From: Reticulitermes lucifugus
Lineage: Eukaryota; Arthropoda; Insecta; Blattodea; Rhinotermitidae
Direction: 5' to 3'
DNA: 64,000 nucleotides
Assembly: GCA_026260175.1 (NCBI GenBank)
Contig: JAKCWW010001075.1
Coordinates: 354-64,353 of the forward strand
Below the pieces are notes generated by a model. The model did not search any database. It saw only the letters and a program-made list of their open reading frames with translations, and was not told the origin of the DNA. Shown here piece by piece: positions 41,501-48,221 of this stretch (position 1 is its first letter; each line of letters opens with the position of its first letter). The position numbers and the translations under genes are program-made.

Positions 41501-44500
41501 TTCTTTGCTGGCTAAGAACCTGTTAGCTTCTTAAGAAGGGCTCTGCTCCATGGATTTAATTAGTTAGTTAATAGAACTTATAGCAATTGATATCGAACCC
41601 CGGAACTTTTGAATACAAGGCTGATAAACTAATTGTTGGCCTTCAGGACTGAAGCCTGGTTTTTTTTACTTACTAGTACGCGAGGCGCCATATTAAACCA
41701 AACTAAAATTTTTGGCAGTCATGTTTTCTACGATCAGACTACGTTAATGAAACTTTCATAATTTTGAGGACACTCAGTGCATGAAATCCCATGAACTGAC
41801 ATTAAGTGGCGTTATTAATACTCCCAAACACAAAACTGACACGACCACTTTTTGGTAAGTCTATGACGACAGTTGTACTGTTAATGCTAGTATATTGAAG
41901 GCGCAAAAAATTTGAGTGCCCTTCTTTTCCATTGTGTTATGCCAAGTTTCACTATAATATGACACGTGATATAAAATAAGCCTATTTGTGCTAACCTTCA
42001 GATGACTTTGCTGTAAAGGTAACTTTCTTCACAAAACAAGTATAGAAGGAAGGGAGGAAGATTAAATAAACACTTAGGTGTTAAAGCATTTCTGTGTTCC
42101 TCTAGACATAATATATGTGCACTGGATCGTTGGTGAAGCTGAATTTCCTTTTAAACTGTACCAGTGTACCGTGTTCTGCCAACAACCTGCACCTTACCCT
42201 GTAATGAGTAACATGATTGCGAAAAGTTCCCTTTTTAAGTTAATAGCTGAAATAAATCTTTCAGTACCTCTAAGCTCCCCATTTATGTCACCTCCAGCTT
42301 AACACTAGAGCGGAGTTTTCATCAGCAGATAGTGACTACCGCTGAACATCTTGTAGTAAAATTGATGATCTAGTAGCAAGTTTCTCTGAAACATCGGTGC
42401 ATTTCTATCAGGCCACACGGCATCACGTAGCGTAAGGTAGTAATTTTTGTAGTAAAATTCTTAGGATTATTTGTAAATACTCTTCCATGTCACAATTTCC
42501 ATTAACGTGATAGTTGCGAGGACCATAATTCTTACAATTCTCTGTACATTTTAAGTTAATTATCTCTGTTCTCGAAAATACACACGATCAGACATTTTTC
42601 AGTTATCCGATTTGTGAAACATACGTAGTCATGAATACCCTAAGTGACTTCACGATAAAAATACGTAACTTTACCTAGATGCACAGTATTCAATTATTGA
42701 CTTTTTCTTACGGCTCGTCCTAAAAGGGAGGAAGCAATAGCACAATGACCTCACGAGACATTATTAGGAGGATAAAGTAAAGGAGGTAGATACATTATGA
42801 GCATGTAGAACGCATGTGTATGGCGTGAAGTGCAGACGGAGGTTTGATTTGAAAACGAAATTAATGAGAAGGCCCGGCAGATCAAATGACAATTTGGAGG
42901 ATAATATTAAACGTAAGTTAGGAGTTTTGCTGATTCATCTGCTCCAGGATAGGAAAGAGTATGTTGGTGTCTTTATAATGATAACAAAGACGTCGGAATC
43001 CATAGAGAACGCAGAATTTCATAATGAGCTGTGTAAGTATTCGATTTTGAAGTTTCACTTTTTTGTATGCGAGTGAGGTACTGTAATCTCCAGTTAAAGC
43101 CCAGTTGGCCTCACAAAATAACACAAATCCTTTAAAAATAATTTTCTCCAGCCTTCGTGAGCCGGGGTGTCTTAGTCGGTGTGACTAGACTGGACAACCG
43201 AGGAAACTTGGTTCGATTCCTCGCAGGGGCAAGAGACGTATCTCTTCTGTAGAACGTCCAGACCAGGTTTGCTGCCTTCCAGCCTTCTATTTGATGTGTA
43301 CTGCGGGATCCTTTCACGGGTGCAAAGCGGTGTAGGCGTTAAGCTATCCATTTCCGCCCTCTCTCTAGCACCAAGGTTGAGAATGAGTAATGTTATACCT
43401 GCACTTCCCATGTGCTATCATAGCTTGCATAGCGATAAAAGCGTATCTTCGTATCTACCCCTTTCTTCTACATCTTGCTAACACACCTATTATTTTGTTT
43501 TTCGAATCAGGCTTTTTCTTTTCAATGCCCATTTTTCAGTAATTGCTAAAGAGTTTTATTTAAGAAGTTTATGCTTATTACTATAAAAAAAGTATTTGTG
43601 AAAGTATGTACATTTTTATATGCGCCACGTTTTGCCACTATTTCCTTGTCATAATATCGTTTTACTATTCTGAAGTATCTGAAACATTTATAGCAATGTC
43701 ATAATTCCCAAAATATTAAGATTATTAATCTGTATGACATGATTTCTTAAACGGTATAATACATACTTTCCCTTACAAAATGCACAATTATTTGATTATG
43801 GAGAGCAAATGAAAAGTTGGAGCTCTTTTCCCCGAATGATTTTTGGAACGAGCGGTTTCAGAGACACTGTATGCGGAAAATATGGCATTGTAGAGCCCTG
43901 CCTTGTCGTATCTCCAATGTCTTACCAACAGCAACACCCACACAGCGGAGGAAAAAAATTTGTTGTGGGATCAGCGATAACATTATGCTATACAGAAAAA
44001 TAGCCACATATTTTGCTACCTTCGGTTTCGATTACTGTGATAGCAGAATACGGGATGCAGACTTGGCTGTAACAAACATATCCGGGCTTCAGAGTTTTAA
44101 GACAACATATGCGATTGGAGTATTGAGTGCAGTGGTAGCAAGAGCGTTGAAAAAATAACTGCCAGCAGTCGTTACCACAGCGACAGTGACGGATGGTCCT
44201 GGATTATGAGGATTTACACGAGACGTCCCCTCTAGCACGTCTCATGTTATTTCATAAATAAACGGAGAAAGAAACCCCAGTGCTACCAACACAGAACGAT
44301 ACACGGTTTTATCACTTCCTGTCGCTTCATGTTCAGAAGAAGTGCAGCGGAATCCGCATATTATTTAGTGTGAAGTAAAAACAACAAATCATATATGTTA
44401 CTACACTATCAAATTTCTGTGTTTTAAAGCATCTGGTCTTATTTAAGTAACATTTACGATTAGTAAATTCTGCTGTTAGTGTCCTTTTGCTATTTGGGTC

Positions 44501-45740
44501 ATGGGGCACACGGTGGCGTAGTTGGTTGAGGCACTACGCTACAAACCGGAACGTCGCGGTTTCGATTCCCGATNNNNNNNNNNNNNNNNNNNNNNNNNNN
44601 NNNNNNNNNNNNNNNNNNNNNNNNNNNNNNNNNNNNNNNNNNNNNNNNNNNNNNNNNNNNNNNNNNNNNNNNNNNNNNNNNNNNNNNNNNNNNNNNNNNN
44701 NNNNNNNNNNNNNNNNNNNNNNNNNNNNNNNNNNNNNNNNNNNNNNNNNNNNNNNNNNNNNNNNNNNNNNNNNGAGCCTCAACCTCCTGGACCCCTCAGG
44801 GCCTGTCCAGGCCTGTAATGGGGTTGCTTTACTTTTTTTTTTACGTTGTTCTCATAAAGTTTACTAGCATTTTCTTCAGTGAGCAGGGTAAATTAATACT
44901 ATTAGTGCGTAGATATTTATGACATTTACTACTCCATTCGCTTTAGGTCGATTAAACAGTACAGGTATCCCAACACGCAGGCATAAATTCCTTTGAAATC
45001 CGCGGTCTTCTGGGGTATTAAGCGTCGTCGTACGACGACGCTTATTACCCCAGAAGACCGCAGATTTCATCAACATCGCGGCGGAAGCCTGAAATCAAAA
45101 TAAATTCCTTTGTTGACTAATCATGAACCTTTACGTTACTCATTTCCCTCCATCATCCTCTTAGTCTAAATACTAAAGAAGAGAAAACTAAAAATGAAAA
45201 AATGTAAAAACCTGCATTTAAAAATGTAAAATTTTGATAACATTTTTATAATTTAATAAGAGGGTTGCATCTAAATTTTAGCAGCAAGAAAATGTATGCA
45301 TGTTAGCAATTTTTTGACAAATGCGTTAAGAGGTTTGCAAGTGGCCATGAGTCACTCTGGAGTGAAATCTTTATGCTGAGTTTCTTCCTTGACAGTGACT
45401 CCGGTGGACCGGATGAAACTAGAGTGCGGGCCATCAGTTGCCGAATTGTGCCTTAGATCATGCTTTCCGTGTAGAACATAGAATGTATGCTAATATGTGG
45501 CAATTATTTTCAGAAACGCTAAATAGCACACACAACAAATGGCTGTATCACGAAAGAAGTGTTCGTCTCCGAGCAGTACTGCTACTCACAGTGGCTTTTA
45601 CAAACTGCTGAAATATTCTTATCTTTTGTCAGCAGAGAAGAAGCAGAAATCTCGTCAGAAGGAACCACAGTCACACGAGGAAGATGCTGATAACGAGATT
45701 ATAGACCTCTCAGACCCAGAGAGAATCACCAAAGAGAGAG
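11394..45740 (+). CDS. DIP/lachesin-like Ig-superfamily gene (partial; spliced exons, 5' end outside window)
   Basis: Joining the exons 11394-11552, 19127-19255, 20708-20845, 30619-30768 and 40569-40637 gives one continuous frame, every junction phase 1 with AG/GT borders. The product has two C2-type Ig domains. Domain 2 runs from VPPDILDYP to MLIVHF with cysteines in LRC and YLC. Domain 3 runs from PPMIWIQNQLVGA to SIKLYR with cysteines in LEC and YKC. A Ser/Thr/Pro-rich stalk follows. The strings NRLHMGAYLCIASNGVPP and AYPKSINYW are hallmarks of insect Dpr-interacting proteins and lachesins, which are surface adhesion proteins, often GPI-anchored, that bind Dpr proteins during synaptic partner choice. 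Ig domain 1 and the signal peptide are not seen and must lie upstream. Which DIP paralogue this is cannot be settled by eye. Two alternative 3' exons are listed separately. Confidence 0.9.
11553..12374 (+). other. Intron, no further feature seen
   Basis: This is the first part of the 7.6 kb intron inside Ig domain 2. It is AT-rich with no recognised repeat. Confidence 0.6.
12375..12624 (-). mobile_element. SINE-B copy
   Basis: On the reverse strand it begins CCGATCCCGGTGACCGCGC. It then has a B-box of the form GGGTTCGAATCCCAC, and later AACACAAATAATTG-like spacer and CTCAACAATGAGGCGGCC. The same layout occurs at 14212-14466 (+), 62572-62807 (-) and around the second gap. A CA microsatellite at 12435-12453 lies inside. 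It sits in the intron, opposite to the gene. Confidence 0.75.
12625..13027. other. Intron, no feature seen
   Basis: AT-rich intron sequence. The reverse opening at 12678-12932 has no recognisable motif. Confidence 0.55.
13028..13175 (-). mobile_element. tRNA-derived SINE fragment, SINE-A-like
   Basis: The reverse strand has GGAAAAGCGGCTAGTCTTCT (box A region), then CCCGGGTTCAAACCCAGGG (box B), then a diverged body ending TTCCCCTGTCAGTATCGTTCC, which resembles the TTCCCCTGTCAATTTCATTCC part of SINE-A. It is either an old SINE-A copy or a sister family. Confidence 0.55.
13176..14211. other. Intron, no feature seen
   Basis: AT-rich intron sequence. The 99-codon opening at 13200-13499 shows no known motif. 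Confidence 0.55.
14212..14466 (+). mobile_element. SINE-B copy, full length
   Basis: It opens CCGATCTCAGGGGCCGCGCG, with box A in GGCCGCGCGATCTAAGG and box B in GTGGGTTCGAATCCCGC. The body reads TTGTCCAGAGGAATTCTACC, then GAGGAGACCGTGCCCCACTA, and ends GCGCCATGT before an A-run. It is the best whole copy of this family here and can serve as the reference for the other three. Confidence 0.82.
14735..14812 (+). mobile_element. SINE-C fragment
   Basis: The stretch GGGTACAATCCCTCTTAGTTA then AAGCGGCCGGGGCTTG matches the GGTACCGGGTCTTTCCCGG and AAGCGGCCGGGGC body of SINE-C. It is short and degraded. Confidence 0.4.
14813..19126. other. Intron, mostly unique; AT-rich tract inside
   Basis: This is the rest of the intron inside Ig domain 2. 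The stretch 17360-17515 is almost pure A and T with short TAT and ATA units. A GAT-rich run lies at 18366-18394. Openings of up to 79 codons have no recognisable motif. Confidence 0.6.
17360..17515. repeat. AT-rich low-complexity tract
   Basis: About 155 bases made almost wholly of A and T in irregular TATTTATA and ATAATATA units. Confidence 0.85.
19127..19255 (+). CDS. DIP/lachesin-like exon: second half of Ig domain 2
   Basis: The acceptor is the AG at 19125-19126 and the donor is gtacgt at 19256. The exon is 129 bases, phase 1 to phase 1. It encodes TSVEGPVFNITRVNRLHMGA then YLCIASNGVPPTVSKRIML and IVH. The F-strand cysteine is in YLC, and NIT is an N-glycosylation sequon. The usual Asp of the DxGxYxC motif is His here (HMGAYLC), which is normal for DIP and lachesin domain 2. 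The intron splits the domain between its two cysteines, so neither half folds alone. It sits 7.6 kb from the previous exon and 1.5 kb from the next. Confidence 0.93.
19256..20707 (+). other. Intron between Ig2 and Ig3 exons
   Basis: A 1.45 kb AT-rich intron bounded by gtacgt and ttaacag. No repeat family recognised. The reverse opening at 20108-20431 has no known motif. Confidence 0.8.
20708..20845 (+). CDS. DIP/lachesin-like exon: first half of Ig domain 3
   Basis: The acceptor is ttaacag ending at 20707 and the donor is gtgagt at 20846. The exon is 138 bases, phase 1 to phase 1. The junction with the previous exon makes Phe (IVH-F-PPMIW). It encodes PPMIWIQNQLVGAHEGQQ, then MTLECNSEAYPKSINYW, then TREKGEIIAQ. 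The B-strand cysteine is in LEC and the core tryptophan in NYWTRE. The AYPKSINYW string is very conserved among insect DIPs. A 24-base minisatellite starts about 95 bases past the donor. Confidence 0.94.
20941..21084. repeat. 24-base minisatellite, six units
   Basis: Six back-to-back 24-base units with no gaps. On the + strand they begin CGCCTTCAG, CACCTTCAA, TACCTTCCT, TATATTTAA, CACCTTCTG and CGCCTTCAA, and most end AACGTAT or AACTTAT. The unit is a multiple of three, so the reverse strand stays open and would read an 8-residue unit of the type (E)IEGD(T)L. Units differ at several positions each, so the array is not newly made. It lies in the intron between the two Ig3 exons. Confidence 0.85.
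21085..22309. other. Intron, no feature seen
   Basis: AT-rich intron sequence. The 65-codon reverse opening at 21743-21940 has no recognisable motif. Confidence 0.55.
22310..22800 (+). mobile_element. LINE tail with internal fold-back
   Basis: The left part matches the LINE peptide region also seen at 41096-41220, with broken frames (ELHDFLL, then IRLTKSKRVKRAGNVTREG). The right part matches the end of the family with CATAAAATGCCAGGAAATTC and AAGAAGGACTCT. Between them the segment that should encode the GRPRRRW region is present twice, in opposite directions (22529-22650). The copy is old and has lost its reading frame. Confidence 0.7.
22529..22650. repeat. Inverted repeat of LINE tail segment
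   Basis: The left arm contains GAGAACTTGGAAACTCTAGG and GAGATGATAATATTAAAGTTG. The right arm is its reverse complement with a few changes. The loop is about 10 bases near 22587-22596. Arms are about 56 bases. Confidence 0.85.
22801..24204. other. Intron, no feature seen
   Basis: AT-rich intron sequence with a T-rich stretch near 23570-23730. Openings at 23215-23627 have no known motif. Confidence 0.55.
24205..24499 (-). mobile_element. SINE-A copy, full length
   Basis: Read on the reverse strand it begins TTGGCCCTGCCATGACTCAG. It has box B GGTTCAATTCCGGGTCACTCC and the body TGTGGGATTTGTGTTGGACA, then TTCGGTTTTCCCCTGTCAAT. It ends with the CATAATAAGCCTTAAGGCTG region and GGGACCCTTCTCC. It is one of the most complete copies here and lies in the intron inside Ig domain 3, opposite to the gene. 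Confidence 0.82.
24500..25140. other. Intron, no feature seen
   Basis: Purine-rich stretches near 24625-24720, otherwise featureless. Confidence 0.5.
25189..25355. repeat. Fold-back element with PLE-type hairpin
   Basis: Arms of about 75 bases are near-perfect inverted copies. The left begins CAACAATTAAACCAACAAAT and the right ends ATTTGTTGGTTTAATTGTTG. The centre has CTGATGATGGCTCTATTGC followed by AGCCGAAAC, in which GGCT pairs with AGCC. Such CTGANGATG...GAAAC hairpins sit in the terminal repeats of Penelope-like elements (PLEs). The block GATATTGAGAA...TTTTACGTTGTGTTCACC flanks both sides in direct orientation (25141-25170 and 25360-25392). Confidence 0.75.
25343..25423. repeat. 53-base tandem duplication at fold-back edge
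   Basis: GGTTTAATTGTTGAGCGATA with TTGAGAAG occurs at 25343-25370 and again at 25396-25423. The offset is 53 bases and the copies are identical over 28 bases. Confidence 0.8.
25424..26245. other. Intron, no feature seen
   Basis: Reverse-strand openings of 73-116 codons at 25607-26145 show no known motif. I do not call them genes. Confidence 0.5.
26246..26420. repeat. Degenerate inverted repeat (old fold-back)
   Basis: The left arm starts AGGATGTTACGCTGTGTCG and continues ACCGACGTTTCGGAGGATCG. The right arm ends CACACGACGTAACATCCCAG and contains GAAATGCCGGTAGCTG. The arms of about 75 bases are complementary with many mismatches, so this is older than the other palindromes. I recall related sequences from termite genomes, which is not checked. 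Confidence 0.6.
26421..30618. other. Intron, possible SINE-C scrap, otherwise no feature
   Basis: A short SINE-C-like scrap may lie at 26873-26912 (GGGTAAAGCGGTCGGG then CTGACCAC). The rest is AT-rich intron. No opening has a recognisable motif. Confidence 0.5.
30619..30768 (+). CDS. DIP/lachesin-like exon: second half of Ig domain 3
   Basis: The acceptor is ccacag ending at 30618 and the donor is gtgagt at 30769. The exon is 150 bases, phase 1 to phase 1. The junction gives Gly-Gly (IIAQ-G-GKYEPV). It encodes GKYEPVLLDNAYKVHMKLT, then IRSVGPTDFGSYKCVSKNS, then LGDTDGSIKLY. The canonical DxGxYxC motif is intact as DFGSYKC, pairing with LEC in the previous exon. The 9.8 kb intron before it is the largest upstream gap of the gene in this window, apart from the 9.8 kb intron that follows. 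Confidence 0.94.
31399..31434 (+). other. PLE-type hairpin motif
   Basis: CTGAAGATGACGC followed by an 8-base loop and GCGTCGAAACG. GACGC pairs perfectly with GCGTC. This is the CTGANGATG...GAAAC form seen at 25270, 39962 and 48360. Only one arm is present, with no inverted partner nearby. Confidence 0.55.
34649..34673. repeat. AAT microsatellite
   Basis: Eight or so uninterrupted AAT units. Confidence 0.95.
38519..38550 (+). other. PLE-type hairpin motif, degraded
   Basis: CCTGAAGATGACAAGCCTTT then GGTCGCAAC. It has the family layout, but the 3' GAAAC is GCAAC, and stem pairing is poor. Confidence 0.35.
39160..39301. repeat. 34-base tandem repeat, four units
   Basis: Four units of about 34 bases, each of the form (G/A)TCA(C/T)G(C/T)TG then TAATC or AATCC, ACACTG and CTAATCTTGAT. 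The units start at 39169, 39203, 39237 and 39271. They differ at 4-8 positions each. The array is non-coding. Confidence 0.85.
39302..39858. other. Intron, no feature seen
   Basis: An ACC-rich patch lies near 39503-39536. Otherwise AT-rich and featureless. Confidence 0.5.
39859..40044. repeat. Large fold-back with PLE-type hairpin, near-perfect palindrome
   Basis: The 186 bases are an inverted repeat centred on AGAACTGATCAGTTCT at 39944-39959. The left arm begins TTCAATATAGTCTTCTCGGG and the right arm ends with its reverse complement. Loop length is essentially zero. Each arm has CTGAGGATGGGGACGGAG then CCAGTCCCGAAA, in which GGGAC pairs with GTCCC. The few arm differences suggest a recent origin. 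Confidence 0.88.
40045..40568. other. Intron, unassigned open stretch
   Basis: The reverse strand at 40132-40326 is open for 64 codons and reads ATRSRKVLNSRPSLFPSD in part. It looks like repeat-derived protein, but I cannot name the family. Confidence 0.4.
40569..40637 (+). CDS. DIP/lachesin-like exon: Ser/Thr/Pro stalk after Ig3
   Basis: The acceptor is tttgcag ending at 40568 and the donor is gtgagt at 40638. The exon is 69 bases, phase 1 to phase 1. After an Arg made across the junction (KLY-R) it reads IPQPSTQYRTTSTTEPSIS and PEK, ending on a single G. Short Thr/Ser/Pro-rich exons that begin with IP follow the last Ig domain in many insect DIPs and likely form an O-glycosylated stalk. 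No fold is expected. The match of phase and both splice sites supports it strongly despite its size. Confidence 0.88.
41070..41578 (+). mobile_element. LINE 3' tail, longest copy
   Basis: It starts near the peptide RLRVFENRVLRKIFRSKWDE, continues in broken frames through the GRPRRRW equivalent, and ends with AAGAAGGGCTCTGCTCCATG and TTAGTTAG near 41575. It contains about 200 bases more of the 5' side than the copy at 1-230. The reading frame is interrupted more than once, so it is not active. It lies in the intron between the stalk exon and the last exons, in the gene's direction. Confidence 0.82.
41579..42779. other. Intron, no feature seen
   Basis: AT-rich intron sequence. The 74-codon opening at 42078-42302 has no recognisable motif. 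Confidence 0.5.
42780..42935 (+). mobile_element. LINE tail fragment
   Basis: One frame reads RRPGRSNDNLEDNIKRKLG, a diverged form of [19 protein letters not shown]. The rest of the tail is lost. Confidence 0.6.
43161..43400 (+). mobile_element. tRNA-derived SINE, separate family (SINE-E)
   Basis: It begins GCCGGGGTGTCTTAGTCGG (box A region) and has CTTGGTTCGATTCCTCGCAG, whose GGTTCGATTCC matches the pol III B-box exactly. The body runs on through GTAGAACGTCCAGACC and AAGCTATCCATTTCCGCCC to about 43400. A second, weaker piece is at 52704-52820. The acceptor-stem pairing of a real tRNA is not there. Confidence 0.6.
43401..44505. other. Intron, unassigned 113-codon opening
   Basis: The opening at 43817-44158 (MELFSPNDFWNERFQRHC...) is richer in CpG than its surroundings and could be a remnant of a repeat protein. 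I recognise no family, and no splice sites link it to the Ig gene. Confidence 0.4.
44506..44845 (+). mobile_element. SINE-C copy broken by assembly gap
   Basis: The left side holds a tRNA-like head with box A TGGCGTAGTTGG (matches TRGYNNARNNGG) and box B CGGTTTCGATTCCC. Then 200 N follow. The right side resumes with GAGCCTCAACCTCCTGGACC and CCTGTAATGGGGTTGCTTTA, the same 3' end as at 56641-56716. It is the only copy here with both a good head and tail. Confidence 0.72.
44574..44773. other. Assembly gap, 200 N
   Basis: Exactly 200 N. The flanks are the head and tail of one SINE-C copy, so the missing sequence is most likely SINE body. Confidence 0.95.
44995..45068. repeat. Near-perfect palindrome, 74 bases
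   Basis: The left arm is GAAATC then CGCGGTCTTCTGGGG and TAAGCGTCGTCG. The right arm is its reverse complement with two mismatches. The centre is CGTCGTCGTACGACGACG with no loop. It is GC-rich compared with its surroundings. Confidence 0.9.
45514..45611 (+). CDS. DIP/lachesin-like possible terminal exon with GPI-type hydrophobic tail (upstream acceptor)
   Basis: The AG at 45512-45513 follows a T-rich tract (attattttcag). Joined in phase 1 to the stalk exon, it reads ETLNSTHNKWLYHERSVRL, then RAVLLLTVAFTNC, then TGA at 45609-45611. A basic stretch followed by a short hydrophobic end, with small residues (N-S-T) upstream, is what a GPI-anchor signal looks like, and many DIPs are GPI-linked. 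The hydrophobic run is short, about 10 residues, and a 33-codon opening can arise by chance, so this is a plausible end and not a proven one. It competes with the exon at 45633-45740, which overlaps its 3' untranslated part in another frame. Confidence 0.55.
45633..45740 (+). CDS. DIP/lachesin-like alternative exon, charged linker (downstream acceptor)
   Basis: The acceptor is tcttttgtcag ending at 45632, with a strong pyrimidine tract. The donor is gtgggt at 45741. The exon is 108 bases, phase 1 to phase 1 like all others in this gene. From the stalk exon it reads A-EKKQKSRQKEPQSHEEDAD then NEIIDLSDPERITKER. The peptide is Lys/Glu-rich and has no hydrophobic tail, so a further 3' exon is needed. 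I could not find one in the remaining 18 kb. If unspliced, the frame runs on to a stop ending at 45895 through a His-rich end made by a CAT microsatellite. Confidence 0.6.
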
Positions 45741-46254
45741 GTGGGTGTGGCATCGCAAAGGGCCACGGTACATTACACTGCCACAAGAGTGTGACGACAC
45801 AGACCCTACAGTTCCATGTTAGGGGAGCGTTCCTTGCAGTTGATGACGACGAAGAAATAATGTTGTATCATCGTCATCATTATCATCATCATTAATCAAA
45901 GACTGTTTCTCTAAATAACTATATAAGTAATCAGTTTGCTGAAAATTAATTCGCGTTAAAGGCTATAATTGCGCTACGTTATATATAAAGTTTTGGTTTA
46001 TACTTCAAAGAGAAAACAGCTGTACAGAGATTCGTCAAACACATCACATATAAAATAACTTATTTTCTTTGGAAAGAATCTTGAATGTTTTTACGGAAAT
46101 AATGGCCGATTATTTTGAGAACCATACGGAATACCTAAGTATACTTCGTGGGGAAAATGCAGGGTTCTTAGTGTTATATCTGCCGGTAAGTACAGTAACA
46201 CCTAGGTTTTCAAGGTTTAGCTGGTACTTTTCGTCGTCGTGTTCGTAATAGTAA

Positions 46255-46291
<37 letters not shown>

Positions 46292-46549
46292 TGTTGTTGT
46301 TGTTGTTGTTTTGTTTTTGTTTCAGGTATGCTTCGTGGATTGTTGAACTTTTGTTTATAAATTAAGGGTGAATTTATAGCTTTAAACGAGACAAGGTCAC
46401 CACCTCTACTGTCATAATCACCAAAAAACGACCACAAAAATTACGTAGTAATATGAGGTATAGAACTCTTATTACAACATAGTATACAGTCATCACTGCG
46501 GTAAATCTGTCCCTATCTACGTCATGAATGAACATAGGGGGATCAGAAT
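45741..46549. other. Downstream of last recognised exon
   Basis: The frame of exon 45633-45740 stays open to 45895, ending in a His-rich run made by a CAT microsatellite (45866-45893). A compound TAG/TTG microsatellite spans 46248-46312. If the upstream acceptor at 45513 is used, this is 3' untranslated and intergenic sequence. No clear poly(A) signal cluster was chosen. Confidence 0.5.
46248..46312. repeat. Compound TAG and TTG microsatellite
   Basis: About 14 TAG units run directly into seven TTG units. The reverse strand reads poly-Gln/poly-Leu, which explains the low-complexity opening there. Confidence 0.95.
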
Positions 46550-46677
46550 TATAACCCTACTCTTTCTTAATTTCAGCATTAAATGGAGGTTAGTGGTCAA
46601 CATAGGGCCCCGGCCGCTTTACTCCCGGGAAAGAACCCCGGTACCCATTGAATAGGAGTCTGGGTGAGCCCCAGAAA
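46550..46677 (-). mobile_element. SINE-C body fragment
   Basis: The reverse strand reads CTGGGGCTCACCCAGACTCC, then CAATGGGTACCGGGGTTCTT and AAAGCGGCCGGGGCCC. The head is absent. Confidence 0.68.
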
Positions 46678-48221
46678 AATTCTGTTACAATTTGGAGAAG
46701 ATAAAACTTTTTGCCCAAATATACAACGCATAATAATTTATTGTTTCTTTAAAAATGTTTTATTATCTCGAGCGGGTCAATAACATAGGATTAATGGTTA
46801 TTATTATTATTATTATTAGCATCATTACTATCATCCTCACATAATCTTCTATGTCTTATTACAATAGATAATAATGCAACAACATTACTTTCTCCTCTGA
46901 GGAACCAGATAATGTTCTTTATTAAGCTATGCTAATACTCCTCTTAAGAATTTGCACCTTGCGCTCCATTCAGGTTGCGCATTCTATAATGAAATCCGAC
47001 TGTTTTAGATACCTTATATTTAAGCGGGTAAGTGACAGATTTATTATCTCTGATTATTACATCAGAAGAAATGTAAAGTAGCAAAAGTGCACTTATTTAA
47101 TAATATAAAAGCATTTCTTATGGATAGGTTTAAGTACAAGAAATCTATCCCAGTATTATCGGAATCCAGCCTCCGTGCCCTCAAATGACGTAACTTCTGT
47201 TTTCTGTATACTAACTACAATAATGTTATTTAAATCTCGGATAACTGCATTCGAGTCCACGTCGAAGTCACTTTGCAACATAGAGGCATTATTTTCCTAT
47301 TGGCATCAAGTTCGTACCTCACAGTAAGCACATCTCATATCCATTACAACGAGACAGAAAATGGTGTATTCCCTAAAGTAATACAATAAGTGTACCAAGA
47401 TGTTCTTTACTTTCAAAATATCGTAAGGTTTTACTGTACCAGTCGGCGAAAAATAAATTTCATTTACACCTATAAGCACGGATTTCACTACCTCGATTTT
47501 AACGAAATTCATAGATGCTCAAGAACTTTGTGCAGAAAACTTTTACTGAATTACGCTCAAATCCGACAAAAATAGTTAGAAATATTTCGTTCCCATAATT
47601 AGCATGAATTTCAGTGGTCGGTTTTTATGAAAAGCACAGTCACTCAGTAAATATTTGTGGACATGCACTCTATCGAATTGTAGACAGATCGCAATAAAAA
47701 TAGATCATGTTTTCAAAATAGTATTTACGCCCTTAGTAAACTCTACCTTTCTCTGCATTGTTCTTCACGAAACTCACATCCACTCAACGGCATTTCGAGG
47801 AGATATTCTACAACGAATTTCACCCAAGTCGGTGAAGAGTTATGGAAAGTCCAGGTACAAATTAATTTAGGCCCTTAAGTAAAGTGTGACTGTCTGTGTG
47901 CCGATTTTCACTAAACTTAGGCTTCGTCGACAACTCAAAGGAGAATAACGACGTCAAGAAATACTCTGTTCCATGAAGTTAGTGCAACGCCTTACGCGAT
48001 AACTGCGTTCCCCTTACAGTTCTTCCCATCTCACTGTCCTCAAACATTGTAGGCGGAATCGAGAAGTGCGTCTTGTAAACTCCGGACAAAGATCGGACGT
48101 TCTCAGTTACCGGTTTTTGGATTTTGCCAGTCACCTTGAGGCAAATACCGAAATATCCACCAGTCCCTAGCTACTACGTTTCAATTCATCATACACAACT
48201 CCTACCATTTTATGTATTTAA
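46678..48221. other. No gene seen
   Basis: AT-rich sequence with a TTA microsatellite at 46799-46820. Openings of 61-71 codons carry no motif. Confidence 0.55.

Noticed and set aside
43161-43235. Possible tRNA gene
   Set aside because: Perfect B-box but no cloverleaf ends; best explained as a SINE head.
46210-46437. Reverse opening with poly-Gln/poly-Leu
   Set aside because: Produced by the TAG/TTG microsatellite.
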